A program made the position numbers and the translations under genes. Positions 34,738-50,600 of a DNA stretch of 64,000 nucleotides are shown here, piece by piece. Source of the DNA: Chondrosia reniformis (lineage: Eukaryota > Porifera > Demospongiae > Chondrillida > Chondrillidae); NCBI GenBank assembly GCA_947172415.1, contig OX359194.1, forward strand, positions 7,326,401-7,390,400. The letters are read 5' to 3'. Position 1 is the first letter of the stretch; every line of letters begins with the position of its first letter. The notes beneath the pieces are model-generated. The model ran no database searches. It worked only from the letters and a program-made list of their open reading frames with translations, and had not been told where the DNA came from.

Positions 34738-37042
34738 CCTATTCAATATAACTTGTTATTGTTATTGAGTTCAAACTCGAGAACATGCATGGCTATTCAG
34801 CGAAGCAAATCAAAACACGGCAGAATAGAAGTCTTTCAATTATTCAAGCTGTTAAATATCTCAATGAACTTCTAATTGTTTCAGCAGTAATCATTTAACA
34901 TTTACACAATCTCTTGCAAGCACATGAATTGAGACATGTCAAGCTGTATGTTTCATGCACGCAACACAGATGTAGTTGATTATCATATCTATAAAGGTAT
35001 TATTAAACGAAGAAAAGTCTTGTACTTCATGCTAATTTACTTTCGCATATCTTTATTATGTGAGCGTGCTAGTAAATTAAATTCAATGGCCGCTACATGC
35101 AGACTCGCGAGATATATACACTTCTATATACGAATCTCATAACTCTCTTGGTCAACTCAATTGTTCTATTGCTCAATCAATTAGTGAATTCAAAATGGCC
35201 GTGTTCTGAAGTTCATGATCAATTGCGTAGCTTGAGAACTTTGACGCCCTAAACTACACTGATTTGTATGTTATCTTGTTTAGAGAATCAGAAAACTATG
35301 TAACCGCTTTAAGTGAAGTCTAGAATGTTTTTCTTTTAGTTATGTTATGATTGTCATTAAAATCAAGTATCAGTTACCTAGCAACATGCAATTAATAAAG
35401 AAGGACTGAGCGCTAGGTAATCAAAGTAATTGGCTTAACCCATTCAGGTGGTAGGAAAATTTGCATGCAATCAGCAGTAAGTATAACAACTAAAGGACCT
35501 GGACTACATTTTTGTCTAATGGGACTAAAAGAATTAGCATGTTTAATTTACCAGATTAAATTTGTCCAACTAGTAAACCTGATTTAGGGTCCATTCCAGC
35601 TCCTAATAGCTATAGCTACGCTCATATGGGAGCCATCTGAGGTGTAATTCTAAGTGTGCTTACATTGCACATCTTGTTTGCTTCTGTATAGCCTACTTTT
35701 TATATGGAAAAGTCTCCATAACAACCAGGTTCTGTTCCCTGGTAACCATTCAACTGGAAATAATGTAATTAATTAGCTCTCACTTGTAGAACAAACTTCA
35801 CACGTTTAAGCCAAGTAGCATCTTCACCTAGTCAGCTGATCCTGATTGAGATAGGCAGTTTTATCCAAAGATGAATGGATGTACATGAAGAAACAAACAT
35901 TAATTTATTGTATGTAAAGATGATATAATGTGTGTGCTATAAATTAGCTTATTTGACATTGATTTAATTCATTGGACATTGCAAACTCAATACTCAAGGT
36001 GCATATAAGGTGCATCTAATGCACAAACTACATATATATACTGTATATACATACGTACGTACGTATATGGGGAAGAAAATGAGCAATAATTCAAGGTCTA
36101 TATGATCGGAGGTTATGTATAATTGATATGATGACTAATGATTATAATATGGCAGCCATAAAGAGAAGTATATATATTGAAGGCAAAACTTTATCATAAC
36201 ACTGGCTTTTAACATTCAATTGTAAGTTGTTTATTTCTCTTCTTGATCACACTGAGATTAGTACCACGCTCTGGATCCCAGCTTAGTATAAGTTTTGACA
36301 ACTTTGATTACAATTCCTTATAATCTCATAGCACTCTTTTCAGAATGCATAAACTGCTGACATTATGTTGGATGAAAAATTTAACTGAGAAATTGACAGA
36401 TACACAGACAGGATGAAGGGAGATGCTGGCCTGTCAGTTGATTAGAGAACCTGTCTACTTAAAATTGATATTGCACAACATGTTGATATATTGGGATCAA
36501 ATCCAAATACAACTTGGCAACAACTAATTGCCAGCAAATGACAATTAGCATGCAACAATGTACATTATACGTAATTAGCACTGCAGGTTTCCAGAATTAA
36601 CAGTTGCCATGGCAAACATGTACTTTTCAATAGCAATTAGCTATTTAGACATTGGAATTATAATTATTATAAAGTTAACTTCTTTTGAATAAGCCAATGT
36701 AGCACATCAGATATTTATTTTATATATACGTACCTTGCTTATTGCTCTGTAGAGGTTCTGGGTATATTTATTATTTCAATTCTTCATTTTTAGGTGATGA
36801 CTTTATGTCCCATTTTTAGGTGATGACTTTATGTCCATGAGGTTGTTAACAATGACCGAGTGACTAATGTTGTTAGAGTGATCAAGATCGAATGACATAA
36901 TAAATTAAAGCTGTTGGCTACCTGCAATACATTTACAATCACGTCGTCTCAATGAATCACTATACAAAGTAAACAGGGAATGTACAAATAAAGTTTTTAA
37001 TAATTTTGTGTTAATAAGACACTGAAAAGGGGCAAAGCTCCA
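34738..37042. other. Intergenic region, nothing recognised
   Basis: AT-rich sequence between the inverted-repeat element and the USP24 stop codon. It includes a 26-bp direct duplication (TTTTTAGGTGATGACTTTAT..., about 36788-36838). No supported gene; the right end probably includes the USP24 3' UTR. Confidence 0.55.
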
Positions 37043-38633
37043 TCATCCTGCAAAGTCGTCATTAGATGCAGTACTAGTCTGGCTAGTACTCCGGCTAATG
37101 GGCCTAGTATTTTGTGATTTTGGCTGAGTGGCAGCCTTGGATGATTCAGTCCTAGCTTCTACTTCTTCCAGCAAACTCTTTCCTTGCTCCAGAGTGACCT
37201 AAGCAAGAACAAAGCAGTATATATATAATAGCCATTACAAGGAGAGGCCATATATGCAGTATGCAAATAAATTGCATTTACCTGAAAACTGTTGGTTCTT
37301 TGAAGAATATTAGTTGTATCATTTGAGAGATTATTCTGAGTCTGTGATGAAGGCATATACTGGTCCTGTGTCTACAGTATGTACATATACTATACATAAC
37401 ATACAGTACATATATATACAATGTTTCCTAGCCCCACATACGTACATGTCTGCTATATCTACAGCAACACAGTGCTTAGATTATTCATGTACTGAGAGAT
37501 ATGAGATGTTACTAACCTTTCTCATCCAAGGCACAGCCCACTTCCATTTTTCAGGCTGTTTCAAAACATGATTGTGTATCAAGTCAGACCTAGATAGTCA
37601 GTAAAGTGTAGCAGTGTTTCAAAGGTGGATTGGATGGAAGAATATGGCTGACTAACTCCTTGGTCAAAGTTGTGACACATTTGAAGCAGAAATATGTTCT
37701 CTTCTGATCTTGATTCTGACAGTTGATCATTATATCTGTAAACAAAGACATGTTACAGCTCAAAGTGGGTAAGAAAAGGTTGCTTACCATAGGCAAGGCC
37801 AACACTCCTAGTTAGAGGTGCCTATGGGGTGGACCTATTGCCTAAGCCCAAGAGATACTTCTACATATGTATCCAGGGTTTCTCTTAGAACAAATTACAA
37901 GGGAGGGCCTAATACAATATTGAGGGAGCAGCCTTGTTCTTTGCTATTAAAAATGGCTACTTGACTTTATTCAAGGAGGAGAGAGGAACAAGATGAGGCA
38001 AATGCCTCCCCCCTGTACCTCAAGCCTGGTACGTATGTATATTTTGATATTCTCAAAGCATGCTTCTCTATGCAACGTCTTCTGGACTCCACATCAATGG
38101 GTTTGAGCTACTTACTGTATAAACCTTGATCTGGCACCTGCTTTGATCCCTCAATGGAATATTTCACCCTCTTTAACTGTAAGCTATCATCAATCAGCTA
38201 AAACATATTATAGTATGATGCATGTGTAAAATTATATACACATCATATCATTGATTCATAAGGTAACAGAATTGTATATGTACTATTACCATAGATTAAG
38301 AGATTGTTGAGCAAAATGAACAATAACATGTCTTAATGAAGAAATAATGATTGTAGGAACCAGGCAATATTAATTCTTTTTGCATTTTGCATGTTTTTAT
38401 CCTCACCAAAATACCCTTCAGCAGCTCAAAGATGAATTTTAAATCACTTGATGAGCGGCTTGCTATCTGACTGGCCACATTGTCCAATGTCAGGGCTGAG
38501 AAGGCCTCGCTGTTATAGCAACAGTAACACAACATCTGCACTATGGAGTCAGTGACTGCAGAGGACTCGTTAAATTCTGTCAATGCAGCAACACACTGAA
38601 AGAAGAGTGAATTGATTACAACAATAGGGTTTC

Positions 38634-38694
<61 letters not shown>

Positions 38695-41600
38695 GTCATG
38701 CAGGAGGTCACCTAATTAAGAGCAGAAAATAATGTAGTGCTATACTAGCTTAACTAACAATGTAATGTTATTCAAGTTTCAAGTAAAACGTTCACATCAA
38801 TGGTGAATTTGTCTTATCACCAAGTCTACTGCTACCTAGGAGCAACCTACTTCCATTATAAACCTTTTGTAGTCCTCTTGCTGAGTGTACCATTCCTTAA
38901 AGCCAGCAGTGGGAGGTAGTGAGGGATGTTTAGATTCATAAGGATTCCCACCTTCAACTTCTGCAAAAGAATTGTGCATCACATGATCACATGATACTCA
39001 CATGATCACATGATACTCATGATCAGGTGCTGTATTCCACAGGCTTACCAGATTTGTAGAAAGGCTTCAAGTCTGTCCTACAGAGCAGCATTGAGATTAA
39101 GGGGAAGATTGGTTTGAACTCGTTGACCTGTTGCATCAGCCAAGGGGCCTGTGAGGAAACAGCGATACAAATGTACCAGACGATTGACCATATCCTGAAA
39201 TAAACAAGATCTCCTACAAACCTGTTGCTGTCCAGATGAAGGAATAAAAAATCTGAGAAGCTTTGTTAAACCATCTTCCTCCAGTAGATATCGGCTACCC
39301 ACCTCCTAAAAAGTATATATTACATAGGTACGTACTTGAATGTAGTCACATGCTACAGGTCCTTGATTGACATATAAACTCACCAATGATGCATATTCAC
39401 TTAGAAAGTCAAAATATTGACCTGAGTATCTATAACTTTCAACGACCTCTTTATCCAAGAAGGAGAGTACCTCTTTAATTATGAGTGTCATAGGGTTATC
39501 CTCTTTATGATGGTCGGGGTAATACAGCATAGCACAGCTAAGCATCTTGGTGAAGAGCAATCGCATATCAGAGGAAGGGCATTCTACAAAAATCTTCAAG
39601 TGCACAGCTCCTTCATCCTTTCTAAGGTATTCCAGGAGCCATGAACCAGCTGAAGGACAGGCTTTCATTAGCCCTTCTACAGTTTCTAACCAACCCTCAG
39701 GAGGAACACATTGCCTAGCAACCAAAAGATATAATAATAGTAATAGCATCTTGGAGAAGATCATTTCAGAGGATGGGTATTCTACAATAATCCATACATC
39801 TGGCTCATTAACTCACCTTAGTTTCTTTTTTGTTCTCATGTAAGTGTTTAGGATAAAGTAGGCAGCCAGTTTAAAGGCGGCTAGACCATGCTGCTCGACA
39901 GAATGGGTTGGGTTTGGTTCAGGTAGCTCTTTGCACTTTGAGAGAAAATACAGAAAACATAAAGCTCACACAGGACCACATTCGTGTTCAAAGAAATAGA
40001 AACTTACAAGACTTATATCAACTAGATTTTTGATAAAGATGAAGTATTCCTCTGTGTAGACTTCTTTGTGTCGTAGGAAATGAAGGTTTTCATCATTAAT
40101 GCTACGTTTGATGTCAGTAGGAATGTTATCTTGAACTGTCACTTCTCTTAGGACTGCTTGGTCTGTTGTAACTACCTCATCATGTGATACATCATGTGAC
40201 ATGTCATGTGATACATCATGTGACATGTCAGGTGATGTGGCATGTGACTCTTCCTGTGTACTTTCTTGCAACTCCTCCTGAGAAACGTCTTTAACGATAT
40301 TCTCAGTACTAAGTGACTGCCTGTTTTTGCATGGTAACAAAATGTTAACTACAATACAAAACATAAGGCACTGCACAAACTTGTTTCCATTTTCAGGATC
40401 TGCCTGTATTTCTCTATCAACTGCCTCATAAAACAGCATGTAAGCATTCCAAAATCTGTTTCGAAACTCTTGTCTGGTGGCTGTAAATAATAAACAATTC
40501 TCATTGTGCATTGGGAACCACTAAAATACATAAGTATGTAAAGAAATGGTCGACAACAATGTAAGACGTGGGATAATACAATTAGAATAGACTGTTTTTG
40601 TAGAATTATTACTTGGGGAAAACCCTATAGAGCTTTGGATGAGGATAAGCAAAACTACGTATATACAGGATAAAGTTTCATAGCATTTTCTTTTTCCGCT
40701 GGGCCAAACAAAACTACCTCCTACTGTAGTGTGATTCCACTCACTAGATCCAGATTTATAGGACCCGCCAAAACACTCTGTTTTTAGAGTTTGATCACTC
40801 AAATCAAACTCCTCTACCACTGTATCGTTGAACCTGTACCACTTTTCCTTGTCCTTTTCAGATTCTCCATCAGTTGTCATGGCAACCTTGCTCTCATGGG
40901 AGCTATACACACAGGAAAGTCATAAAAATAATATAAAAGTATGCATGTTGCTATTGATAGCTTGTCATTAGGTATTCTGATGTCATACCTATACTTCTGA
41001 ATGAAGGAGTAATAATGGCCAGCAGATGCCTGCCCTGAATGAACTACAATACCCTTCAGCCTAAACAAGTGCGACTCAAGAGTGTCTTTCTTCTGTGTTT
41101 CATCATCGTTTAGATAATCTGCCATATAAGGCATCATGTCCAGTTCCCATGGAAACTCAAAGTAATCATCGCACTTGATGGCTCTCCCGGCTTCCCAGTC
41201 GTAGCCAAACCGCTTTAGGTAAAACACCAGCACAGGAGGTAGCTTCTTGATGCAGGTTCTCTTTAAGGTGTCCCGCTGCATTGAAAAATTAATCATAACC
41301 AACAGCCCTCAATTGTACATATATGACTAATTGAAGTGATAATCAAACCACAAGTAATTATAATCTTCCCCAAATGTCATGTATAAAAATTAACAGATTA
41401 CAAGTCTACAATAAGTACATAGAAGCCTTTGCTGGCCTTTGAGAAAGCTGTTCTAGGTTTGATAGCATTTCATTTCTTCAAGAACAGTTGCTATTAATTG
41501 ATATCGTTCAAGCATAGAATAGCAAGTATAAGTGCATGCACGTAGATGTCATATCTACCTTCTCCTTGCACTTCTCACAGTAGTAGGCGTTGTCTCCCTG

Positions 41601-44600
41601 AAGCCACTCCCCCTTCACCAACTCCTTTAGAGAATCCTTCAGAGCCTTGGGACCCACTGACACGCCCAATGACAGGAAGGGCTCCTCCCTCTCATACCTG
41701 TGAAGACAACAGGCCATCTGATCTTGCGCAATCATTGCAGTGGAGCATGATAAAAAGTGTGAATTGTGAGGAGAATGTTTACAAAATTCTCTTAGAAGAA
41801 CAAATCTACAACTATACAGTGAAAGCTGCATAACTGGTCACCTATGGGACCTAATCTAGCTGGTTGCATTATAGACAGGTGACCAAATTATCATTTAAAA
41901 GTGTACAAATAAAATCTAAATATTAAACCTGGTTCTCCTCATATTTGTGGGCATCAATTAATTGTATCCTAAAAGGGTGACCAATCCTACAGGTGTTAGA
42001 TGTGTTAACAAGTGGACAATATGTGCTCACTTATGGTCGCAACCCCTACACAGCTTCTGGTCCAAATGAACACCTCCAAACGTCTTTTGGAAGATCTGAG
42101 GTAATTTATGCTTCTTAAGCACCTCATCCAACTGATCAATAAGGTTGCTAAAGAACTCAAAGGCATCTTGTTGCTCCCTCACGTTTATAGCATTTCCCCA
42201 AAGCTTAAAATTCTTCCAAAAACTCTCAGGAGAATAGGACATTAATTTTGTCTCCATCAAGTGTCCAAATATTGATTGCACCTCTGGAAATATGCTAGAA
42301 AATGAGTATTTCAAGATCCTTGTATTATATAATGTACATACATGCAGCCCAAAGGATTCAATCTAATTTAGAATCAGTTAATAACTTTTAACTTTGTACC
42401 TTTTTGTTTCCTCCTCTTCTTTAATTTCTGAAGTTAGTATCACCTAAAATTACATTGAAATGACTCCATTAAATGATAGTACACGATCTTTGCTTTACTT
42501 TATTATTAGCACATTGTTACAATTATTATAATAAAATTGCAAATTAATCAACATACGTACAGTATTTGCAAATAGAAGGCTCAACTTCACATTGCTAGCC
42601 AAAATGCAATTAACTATAGACTTCAGTAACGTATACTATAAATACCACTGTGTAACTAACCCTTCTGATATTGGGTTCCATGTAGAGCTGTTGCAGGACC
42701 GAGTTCATGTAGCAGGTAGCTCCTGCATTTCTCAATCCTGTATATCCACATTCACCTCTACCCATGACTGGCGGCTGAAACTAAACATAATTTATATACT
42801 CATTATACAATATTTATATTATAGCTGTGCCATACAAACCTCCCAGCCCTTGCCTAGTCTCTCCCTTCCTCCATGATGCATCTGAATGATCTGGTTTGCT
42901 ACAAAGTCAAAGTTGCTACTGCAGTTCTTTGTAAGTTCAATTAGCAAATTAAAGGCTGAGTATCGAGATGATTCCGATTGGCAGACCGGCTCTATTTCAA
43001 TGACATCTTGCACTGATGGCTGCTCAGTTTGGCTCATCATTTTGGAGGCAGGGAAGAGAAAGACATTCAACAGCACCAGACATAGCTGAAAACCAGATTC
43101 AACCTTATCAATGCCTTCACAAGTAAAGATGGCCTGCAGCAACTTCAGGTGACCAGACACAAAGTCTTCTCTCTTAGCAACTACAGGAAGACAAATTTTT
43201 AAGTCAGGAATGCAATGATAAATAAAATTTTCTGAATTAGAGAGAATTATTACCTGATTTTGGGTCTGCAGCTACAGCTTTAATTATTGCTAGTTCCTTT
43301 TCAAGGAGGTAATTGATGTCAATACTGTACTCTTCTTGCTCAGTCGCAGACATTCCACACAACAAGTCACATAGTAACTCAAAGTATTGGGAGGACTGCC
43401 CTAGTAACCTGGCAAGACAATACATAGTGTTAAGTGATAATACAAGAATACTGGGACATTTTGGGTCATGTGACTGTCACCTGGTATCTGCTTCCTGCTT
43501 CAAATCCCAAAATGGTACTTTAATTCCAAGCAGAATGTGCAAAAACAATTTGCGAGAATTCACATCATCTAAATTTGTTTTCACTATACAGGGGGTACAT
43601 TCTAGTAACATTGGATAAGAGATCCAGGGCCACCATAAAATACACATGTCACTGCCTTACTTTTCTTCACGGGAAGCTGATCTTTGGAGTCACTTGACTC
43701 CCTTAAACACAATCGATGAAAGTGGGTGGCAGCTGAGGATCTGATCTCATTGTGGGTGGAGCCCAAAATTACATCAATGACAAACTCAGACACATGAGCC
43801 ATTGAGAAGAATGTACCTACAAAATAATTATTGCATCATATTGCGTAAGTTTTCAGTAGCCCTGAGAATATGATTGGACCAATCAGAATGTTAAGATAGC
43901 CAATCAGATAGCTCACCTAGGAGTGGTCTTCTTAGTTCTAGGCATGTCACAAGCAACTCAATAGCTTCTCTTGAGACAGCAGAATCCTGTGGTACAGAGC
44001 ACGTAAAACATTCCAACTTTGAAAGCATTACTAAATGGCTCTGAGTATGAATTAGAAGGTGCTGACCTTTATTGAAACCTCCCTGCTAGCAGTAGAAGGA
44101 CTACCAACCAACATGGCGCCATCTATCCCCTTCCCATCCATTGTGCTCACTAGCTGCAGCTGTCCCGCGGCAGCACACCACGCCACTTGTACCAGATAGT
44201 GTAGCATGGTTGTGAAATCATCAACGCTCATCATCTGAAATGTATGCATATTCCATAGTCATTGGATACATGTGGCTGAATTTACAGATATGTGTAGATG
44301 AGTTGGACATATTTTACAGTATCAGTACACAAGTATACATCTTCTTATAAAGATATACGTACTAACCCACACTTATAAATACTGCTACTATATAAAGTTA
44401 CAATATATCCTCTTGATTCAGAGCTTTAGCTAGCCTGTTAATTGCTTAAAACATTTGAGAGGGGATAGAAGATTATTGTACCTCAATAGTTAGTCTTGCT
44501 ACTTCATCACTCTCATTTCCACTGTTTGTCTCTCCACTGTTGTCATGGTTACCATTTGAGACATTAACAGTGTCTATATCGGAGACCATGTTGTCCTCCT

Positions 44601-47600
44601 CCACATCCTCGTATTCCTCTTGTGGAGGCATGCCAGTAGCCTCAGTGTGGGGTGTGTTTAGGGACATCCCCCTCTTAAGTACAACAGACTGAGTGGATGG
44701 CAAACTGGCTTGATTACATAGCAGACACCTAAATAATAACGTAACAATACAAATGTCACAATCAAAAGATGGAGGAACAGGTAGAAGATAGAAGAGGAAA
44801 CTACTTTAAGCACATCCAACTAGCTAAGCATCCGTCTTCACTCTACATTCACAAGTCTATGAAATGCTCCTTAAGTGGAATGCTTAACAGGTTATACATA
44901 CGAACCTGGCTAGGAAGAGTGAGATTGCATAACAATCTTGCCGGATTTCAATTCCGACATTTTCTGGTAAGGCATTTCGTTGTAGAACATTTACAACAAA
45001 TTGAAGGCCACCTTCCTTTAAGAACACCTTTCTAAAGCTTTGACTTTTCTCTGTAGATTGGTCAGTTTCTTCCACTGGTAAAATATGGCCGCTCAAAACC
45101 TTTGGACAAACAAAGAAAAGATTTTTATCAGTTAAACTGTTTTTAATATGAATACATCAAATTACAGCAAAACTAACAATCATATATAGTCCTTACAAAA
45201 CTCTAGAGTGATTTGTACATAGTTTAACACTAGTAATTGGGTCTTATTAGGTATTTATGCCTTGTAGTTGGTATTTTGTAGTTGGGAATTGATAGTAACT
45301 TGAGCTTAGGTCTATTTTGTTCCAACTATTGAAATGTACCCTATACCATACTAGCGAAACCTTATCTAAAACAGTGAATGCAAACACTAATTTAGAATAC
45401 GTATGTGGGAGCTAGGCATTATACAACACTGACCATTCCTTACCATATATGGTATTACAGCTTAAATTAGCTTAAGTTGCCATGGAGATCTATTATGTAT
45501 TCTAAAAATGAATTGTGCTAGTTTGTCCTAAGGAACTGACCTCCAGATTGTACAGTAGTTGTGTGGGCGTGGTTCTGACAGGGTCAAATAATTCCACAAT
45601 AATATCGTGAATTCTTTCATTATCTTTCTCCTAATTCAAACAGAAAATGCATATGAATAAGCAAGTGTGATTGTCTTGAAGAATAAAGAGAGCAACCTAC
45701 TTTCAGTATACTATTCACAAGATGAAGTATCTTAGGATTGGTAGGGATAATCATTTGGAGGCTGCGAATGGCTTGAGTTACCCTGGAAATGATGTAATCA
45801 TTGTTACTATAAATAATGTACTTAAAATAGAATATATAGACATTCCAAGCAAACTGTATTTAATAATTTATAGTATACCTACATGAACATTAATGTAGGG
45901 TGATATATGTAACTTATATAGGGTCATATATCTCATATAGGGCCATACGTATATCTTATATAGGCCATATATCTTATATAGGCCATATATAGGCCATATA
46001 TCTCATGTGGGGCTACATAACTATTGTACATATATGTATATGGTTTATGCACGATACTTATAAGTATACGTACATTTGATTTGAAGCATTAGCCAAGTGT
46101 TCAAATATTTGAAAAGTATTTGGTCTGTCTCTTAGCAGAATACCAGGAAGACATTTTTCATGTTCCAGTGAGTAAGCATTGCACAGTTCCTGCAAGAAAT
46201 GACAGAGAGACATTTCAATATACACCAACAGACCCATTCTATATATAGAAAAACCTCACATCATTATTCCCAGAGGGAATTCCCCCTGAAGTGGGTGAAA
46301 TTTTTCTTACAATGATGTCATTGCCTTCAGACAGCCCTAGTTGATGAAGTAACTTATTGTCCATCAAATTAGTTATCTGAAAGTGGAAGTTGAAAGTAGT
46401 AACTGCAAATGAAACCAATTGTATCCAAACACAGATATACTACACCAACCGCGTTTGGACTTAGCAGTAGAATCATTTGGGAAGAAAATTATGAAAATGT
46501 TTAAACTCCATAAGAAGAGACATGTATGTAATTAAACACTCCTGAAATGCCCCATTTTAGAATAATGCCATTTTAAGGGGTAGCCATTACAGCCGTGTAC
46601 ATAATGCACTCAACAACATCCTGTACATAGCTTCCGTACCCATTTCTCAACTGTGCCTATCTGTAGCTGGTCTGATTGCAGTCTCAACCTCCTGCCAATC
46701 CTCTGCCTGACGGAGCACCACCTCTCATTTGAATGACACTATAGGACACAGGAGGTACACACATATTGTACATTTATAGTTGCAGACTCACATCCAATCT
46801 AAAATCATGTTTTGGGTTTTCAGGTCTGATGTAAAGGTGAAGGGGATGACCGTGGAACGTTGTCCCGTGGGGAGGCATTGAGCGTTTCATCTGAAATTCA
46901 TCTTCTACCAGCAAGATGTACTTCTGAAGAAGATTCAGCAATCGTTCCATCTCCCTTGACCTATTGATGGATCTACAAGGATAAGGATGGTAATGTAAAC
47001 GTCTATTTCAGCCTAAAATCACTCCTGGTCGGGTTTCAAGGTGGCGTAAGGGGCAGATATGTACCCATTCCTTGAAGAAAATCAAACTGCCAATTTTAAC
47101 AGTAAACAAACATATACAAATATACAACACTCTATACTGTATTGTAATTTGCCTCCTCCCTTGTCATATTTTCTTAAATAAATCCTGCCTTAGTATTATC
47201 AAGTGCGTGAGCCTGGTGTGACCAGCCGGAGGCTTACCCTTCTTGTACGGAACTGTTACTGTCAACAGTGCTGTGGATCACTTCTATTCTCTTGCAGCAA
47301 TTGTTAATAAATTTTGTATGTATACCAATCAAATTCTGCAATAATCACATGACAGACAATTTTAAAATACGTACATTCCTACAAGAAAGAGTTAAAAATG
47401 ACTTACTCTTTTAAGTTTTTGACTCAGTCCAAAATAAATGATTTGAAGAATATCAGAAATTAACTCATTAGCAATTTCTTCATCTTCAACATCAAGACAA
47501 GCCTAAATATGCACAAAGTGAAAGTACCCTTGTATGACATATATACATACATTCTCCTATATATCAAAGTACAGTATATCCTTGTAAAACATTGGATATG

Positions 47601-50600
47601 TCTAATAATATGTAACAGTCTTGTTATATATTATTACGTACGTACCTTCCATAAATACTCAGTACCAATGAGATCTGAAACTTCAATTATCTACAAAGTG
47701 TAGAACCTTACATCATTTCATATGTACCTGAAAGGAAACTAAGGCATTGGCATAGAAAATTAAACAATCAAAAGTTCCTCTTTCACTAACAAATGGAAAT
47801 TGAAGGCTGTAATACGTACCTCATGAAAATACCACAGGTCTGAAACTGCCACTGAACATGGACAATAACCATACTTTAAAATTGTATGTATTGGTAGGTG
47901 AAAGTTTAACTTAGTGTGTCAATAGAGCTGAAAGTTGTCACATTTTAATGAGATTTTGTTCATCAAAAAATATTTCCTCAGGTGCTCAATATGTACTGTA
48001 AATCCCTTATTATTTAAATTTAGCTATATTAGCGATTTGACATTTACCGCTAAAATTAGAGTTTGCTAAATATAGTATTACTACTAAATAGAGTACTACT
48101 GTAATTATTTATTACTGTAATTAACTAACGAAACTTCCATGCATTTTAAAAGTTGCTAATATTAAATTCTGCTATGTAGGGGTAAAATCCAGTTTCGCTA
48201 ACTTTTGGTTCCGCTTAAATAAAGGGATTTACAGTATACATATACTTTACAGAGATTACTGAATTTATGGGAATTACCAGAGAACTTGATGTCTGTGTAG
48301 CCACTTTTCTTATTCTCTTAAGATTCATGTTGACAGTTTCAAAGTAGTACTTGATACATTTGTACCCTGAAGTAAATGGATGCAGCAACACGGATGAATG
48401 TGGTGACAGTGACAGGTATGCAGAGGAGTGGGTGTGGTCAAGTGGGTGTGGTAAGGAGAGACTGGGCTGGTCAGCAAGGTATGAAGGGCGTGTACTATCT
48501 TGGCCACATCTAAGTGAGTACAGTTCTATCTCATTAAGACTTGGCAGATGGTCCTACATATATGTATACTCAATTACCATAGATATCCATTAGTCTAGGA
48601 TCCATCTTCAACATTCGATGTTCCAGCAAGTAGGCTTGGGTCTCTGAATCTAAATCCATGATCCCAGAATGAAACCACTGAAATGCCAGCTGCAGTATGG
48701 ACATACAAAGGTATCACATGACTATCACATGACTACCACATAGCCTTAACCTAAACACATCACAAGTAGGTCAGGTTACATGTACATCTGCTTGCTGCAT
48801 GGGCATTAGCAAGTGTAAATTCCAACATAAAGATCACACACAACAAGATCACAAGTAATAAGCCCTCCTCTGTCAGCGTCACTGATAGAGGAGGACACAA
48901 TGCATGAATCAGTTACCAGTTAAATATCTGATGACCTTTAGAGAAAGGGTTAAATCTTCATTCTAGTTTACTTAAGAATATTTCTAGCTATAATTTTAAC
49001 AGAATCTTACCTCTCTATCACCATGGCAACTGTGCTGGTTAGTAACCAGAGTGTCCCACACCTCAATTGCCCTCTTCAAAGGGAGATAGATCCCACCATC
49101 CTGAGCCAAGGAGGCCAGAAAGTCCAAATGTACCTGAACAAATTCAGAGTGTTTGTATCTTCCATCAACCAGTATATCAGAAGCTGCAGATATAATGTAG
49201 ATGCATGTGATTAGCACCAGTGTACAGTGAAAACAAGAATCGCATACATTCAACAGACTCAAGATATTTGCCTTTATTTTATTTTTCAAGGTGTCCATTT
49301 CTCTGATGTAGTATTTTATGTTTTATTATAGTGTACGTAAATAATCACTGGGAGTTATTATGTCTGATTATAAGCTACAGACCAAAGTCCTATAGAATGG
49401 CAACCAGTGATCACCCCCCCCAGTCATCCTATATCTTTATAATGTATATGTGAACAGAGATTTCTGTACATTATTTCAAGCTCCTATGTAGCGTGGCAGA
49501 TTTCATTGTAACTTGAGGTTCAACTGATTATTAGTCAAATATCTGATATAGAGGGAGCTAAAGATTAGATATGTTCTTATTTGAAACACACATTCACATA
49601 AAACAAGTTTAGTAGAATTTGATTTCTCAATTTTGTCAAAATCTGGTACTGTACACTGTAGGTCAGTCTATAAGCAATAACAAGTAAAATATTAGCTACT
49701 GATCAACATCCCCCACACTGCAGCCTACATTCCTGTAGATACCAGTGAATAGCACATGTAAGCTAATGTGTCCACTGCATGCATTCTAAGTGAAGCTCAC
49801 ACAAATCAACTTCTTTTGCCATTTCCACAGCCTTTGCATGACACCTGCTCAAACTGGCGGTTGTCAATTTGAGCAAATCATACTGTTTTCTAAGGTCAGA
49901 CACTTGAAGCTAAAAATGGTCAAATAATGAGAGCAGAGTATACAGCTCGAGAAACATTCACAACAGTACTGTGTAATACTAGAGTGAATACATGCAGAGT
50001 GTTGATATAGTATTGGTATACCTGTTCTTTGGTCTGATAAGATGACTGGTTGCTATGGGAGATCCCTTTCAAAACTCTGTGCAGATGTCTGTATGCTGGA
50101 ACAACCCACATTGCCTACAAGAAGCAATAACACAAGTTAGCAGAAGTGGAATCATTGACTTGTAGAAAGATGACCATTTAAAGAGCCACTGTGGTGTGTT
50201 TGAGAAGAAAGGTGTTCAAAGAAATAACTGTCCAATCAGAGGACTAATAGAAGTTGTCATGGTTACTGTCACCCCTGACAATAAGCAAATACAATAAGCA
50301 GTTCTATTCAAAAGACACACAGGAGGTGGGTCTAGAAAGTTCTAAGTGCTAAATTTTATGTGCGACAGAGAAAGAGTATAAGGCAGACACACACAAGATT
50401 ATCACACAAACCTTTCTAATGTCCTCCACTGCTTTTGCAATGTACTGCTTCTTCTCAGATTCCTTTGAGTGGGAGGAGTCAATGAGGATAGAACAGTGGG
50501 CATCAAGTGCCTGCTCGGCCATTGCTGGACTCAGCTGGGGGGCGTGTGCCAACGTCCATAGCAGGTCTAGGATCTGTCATAAATATGGATAGAAAGGTTC

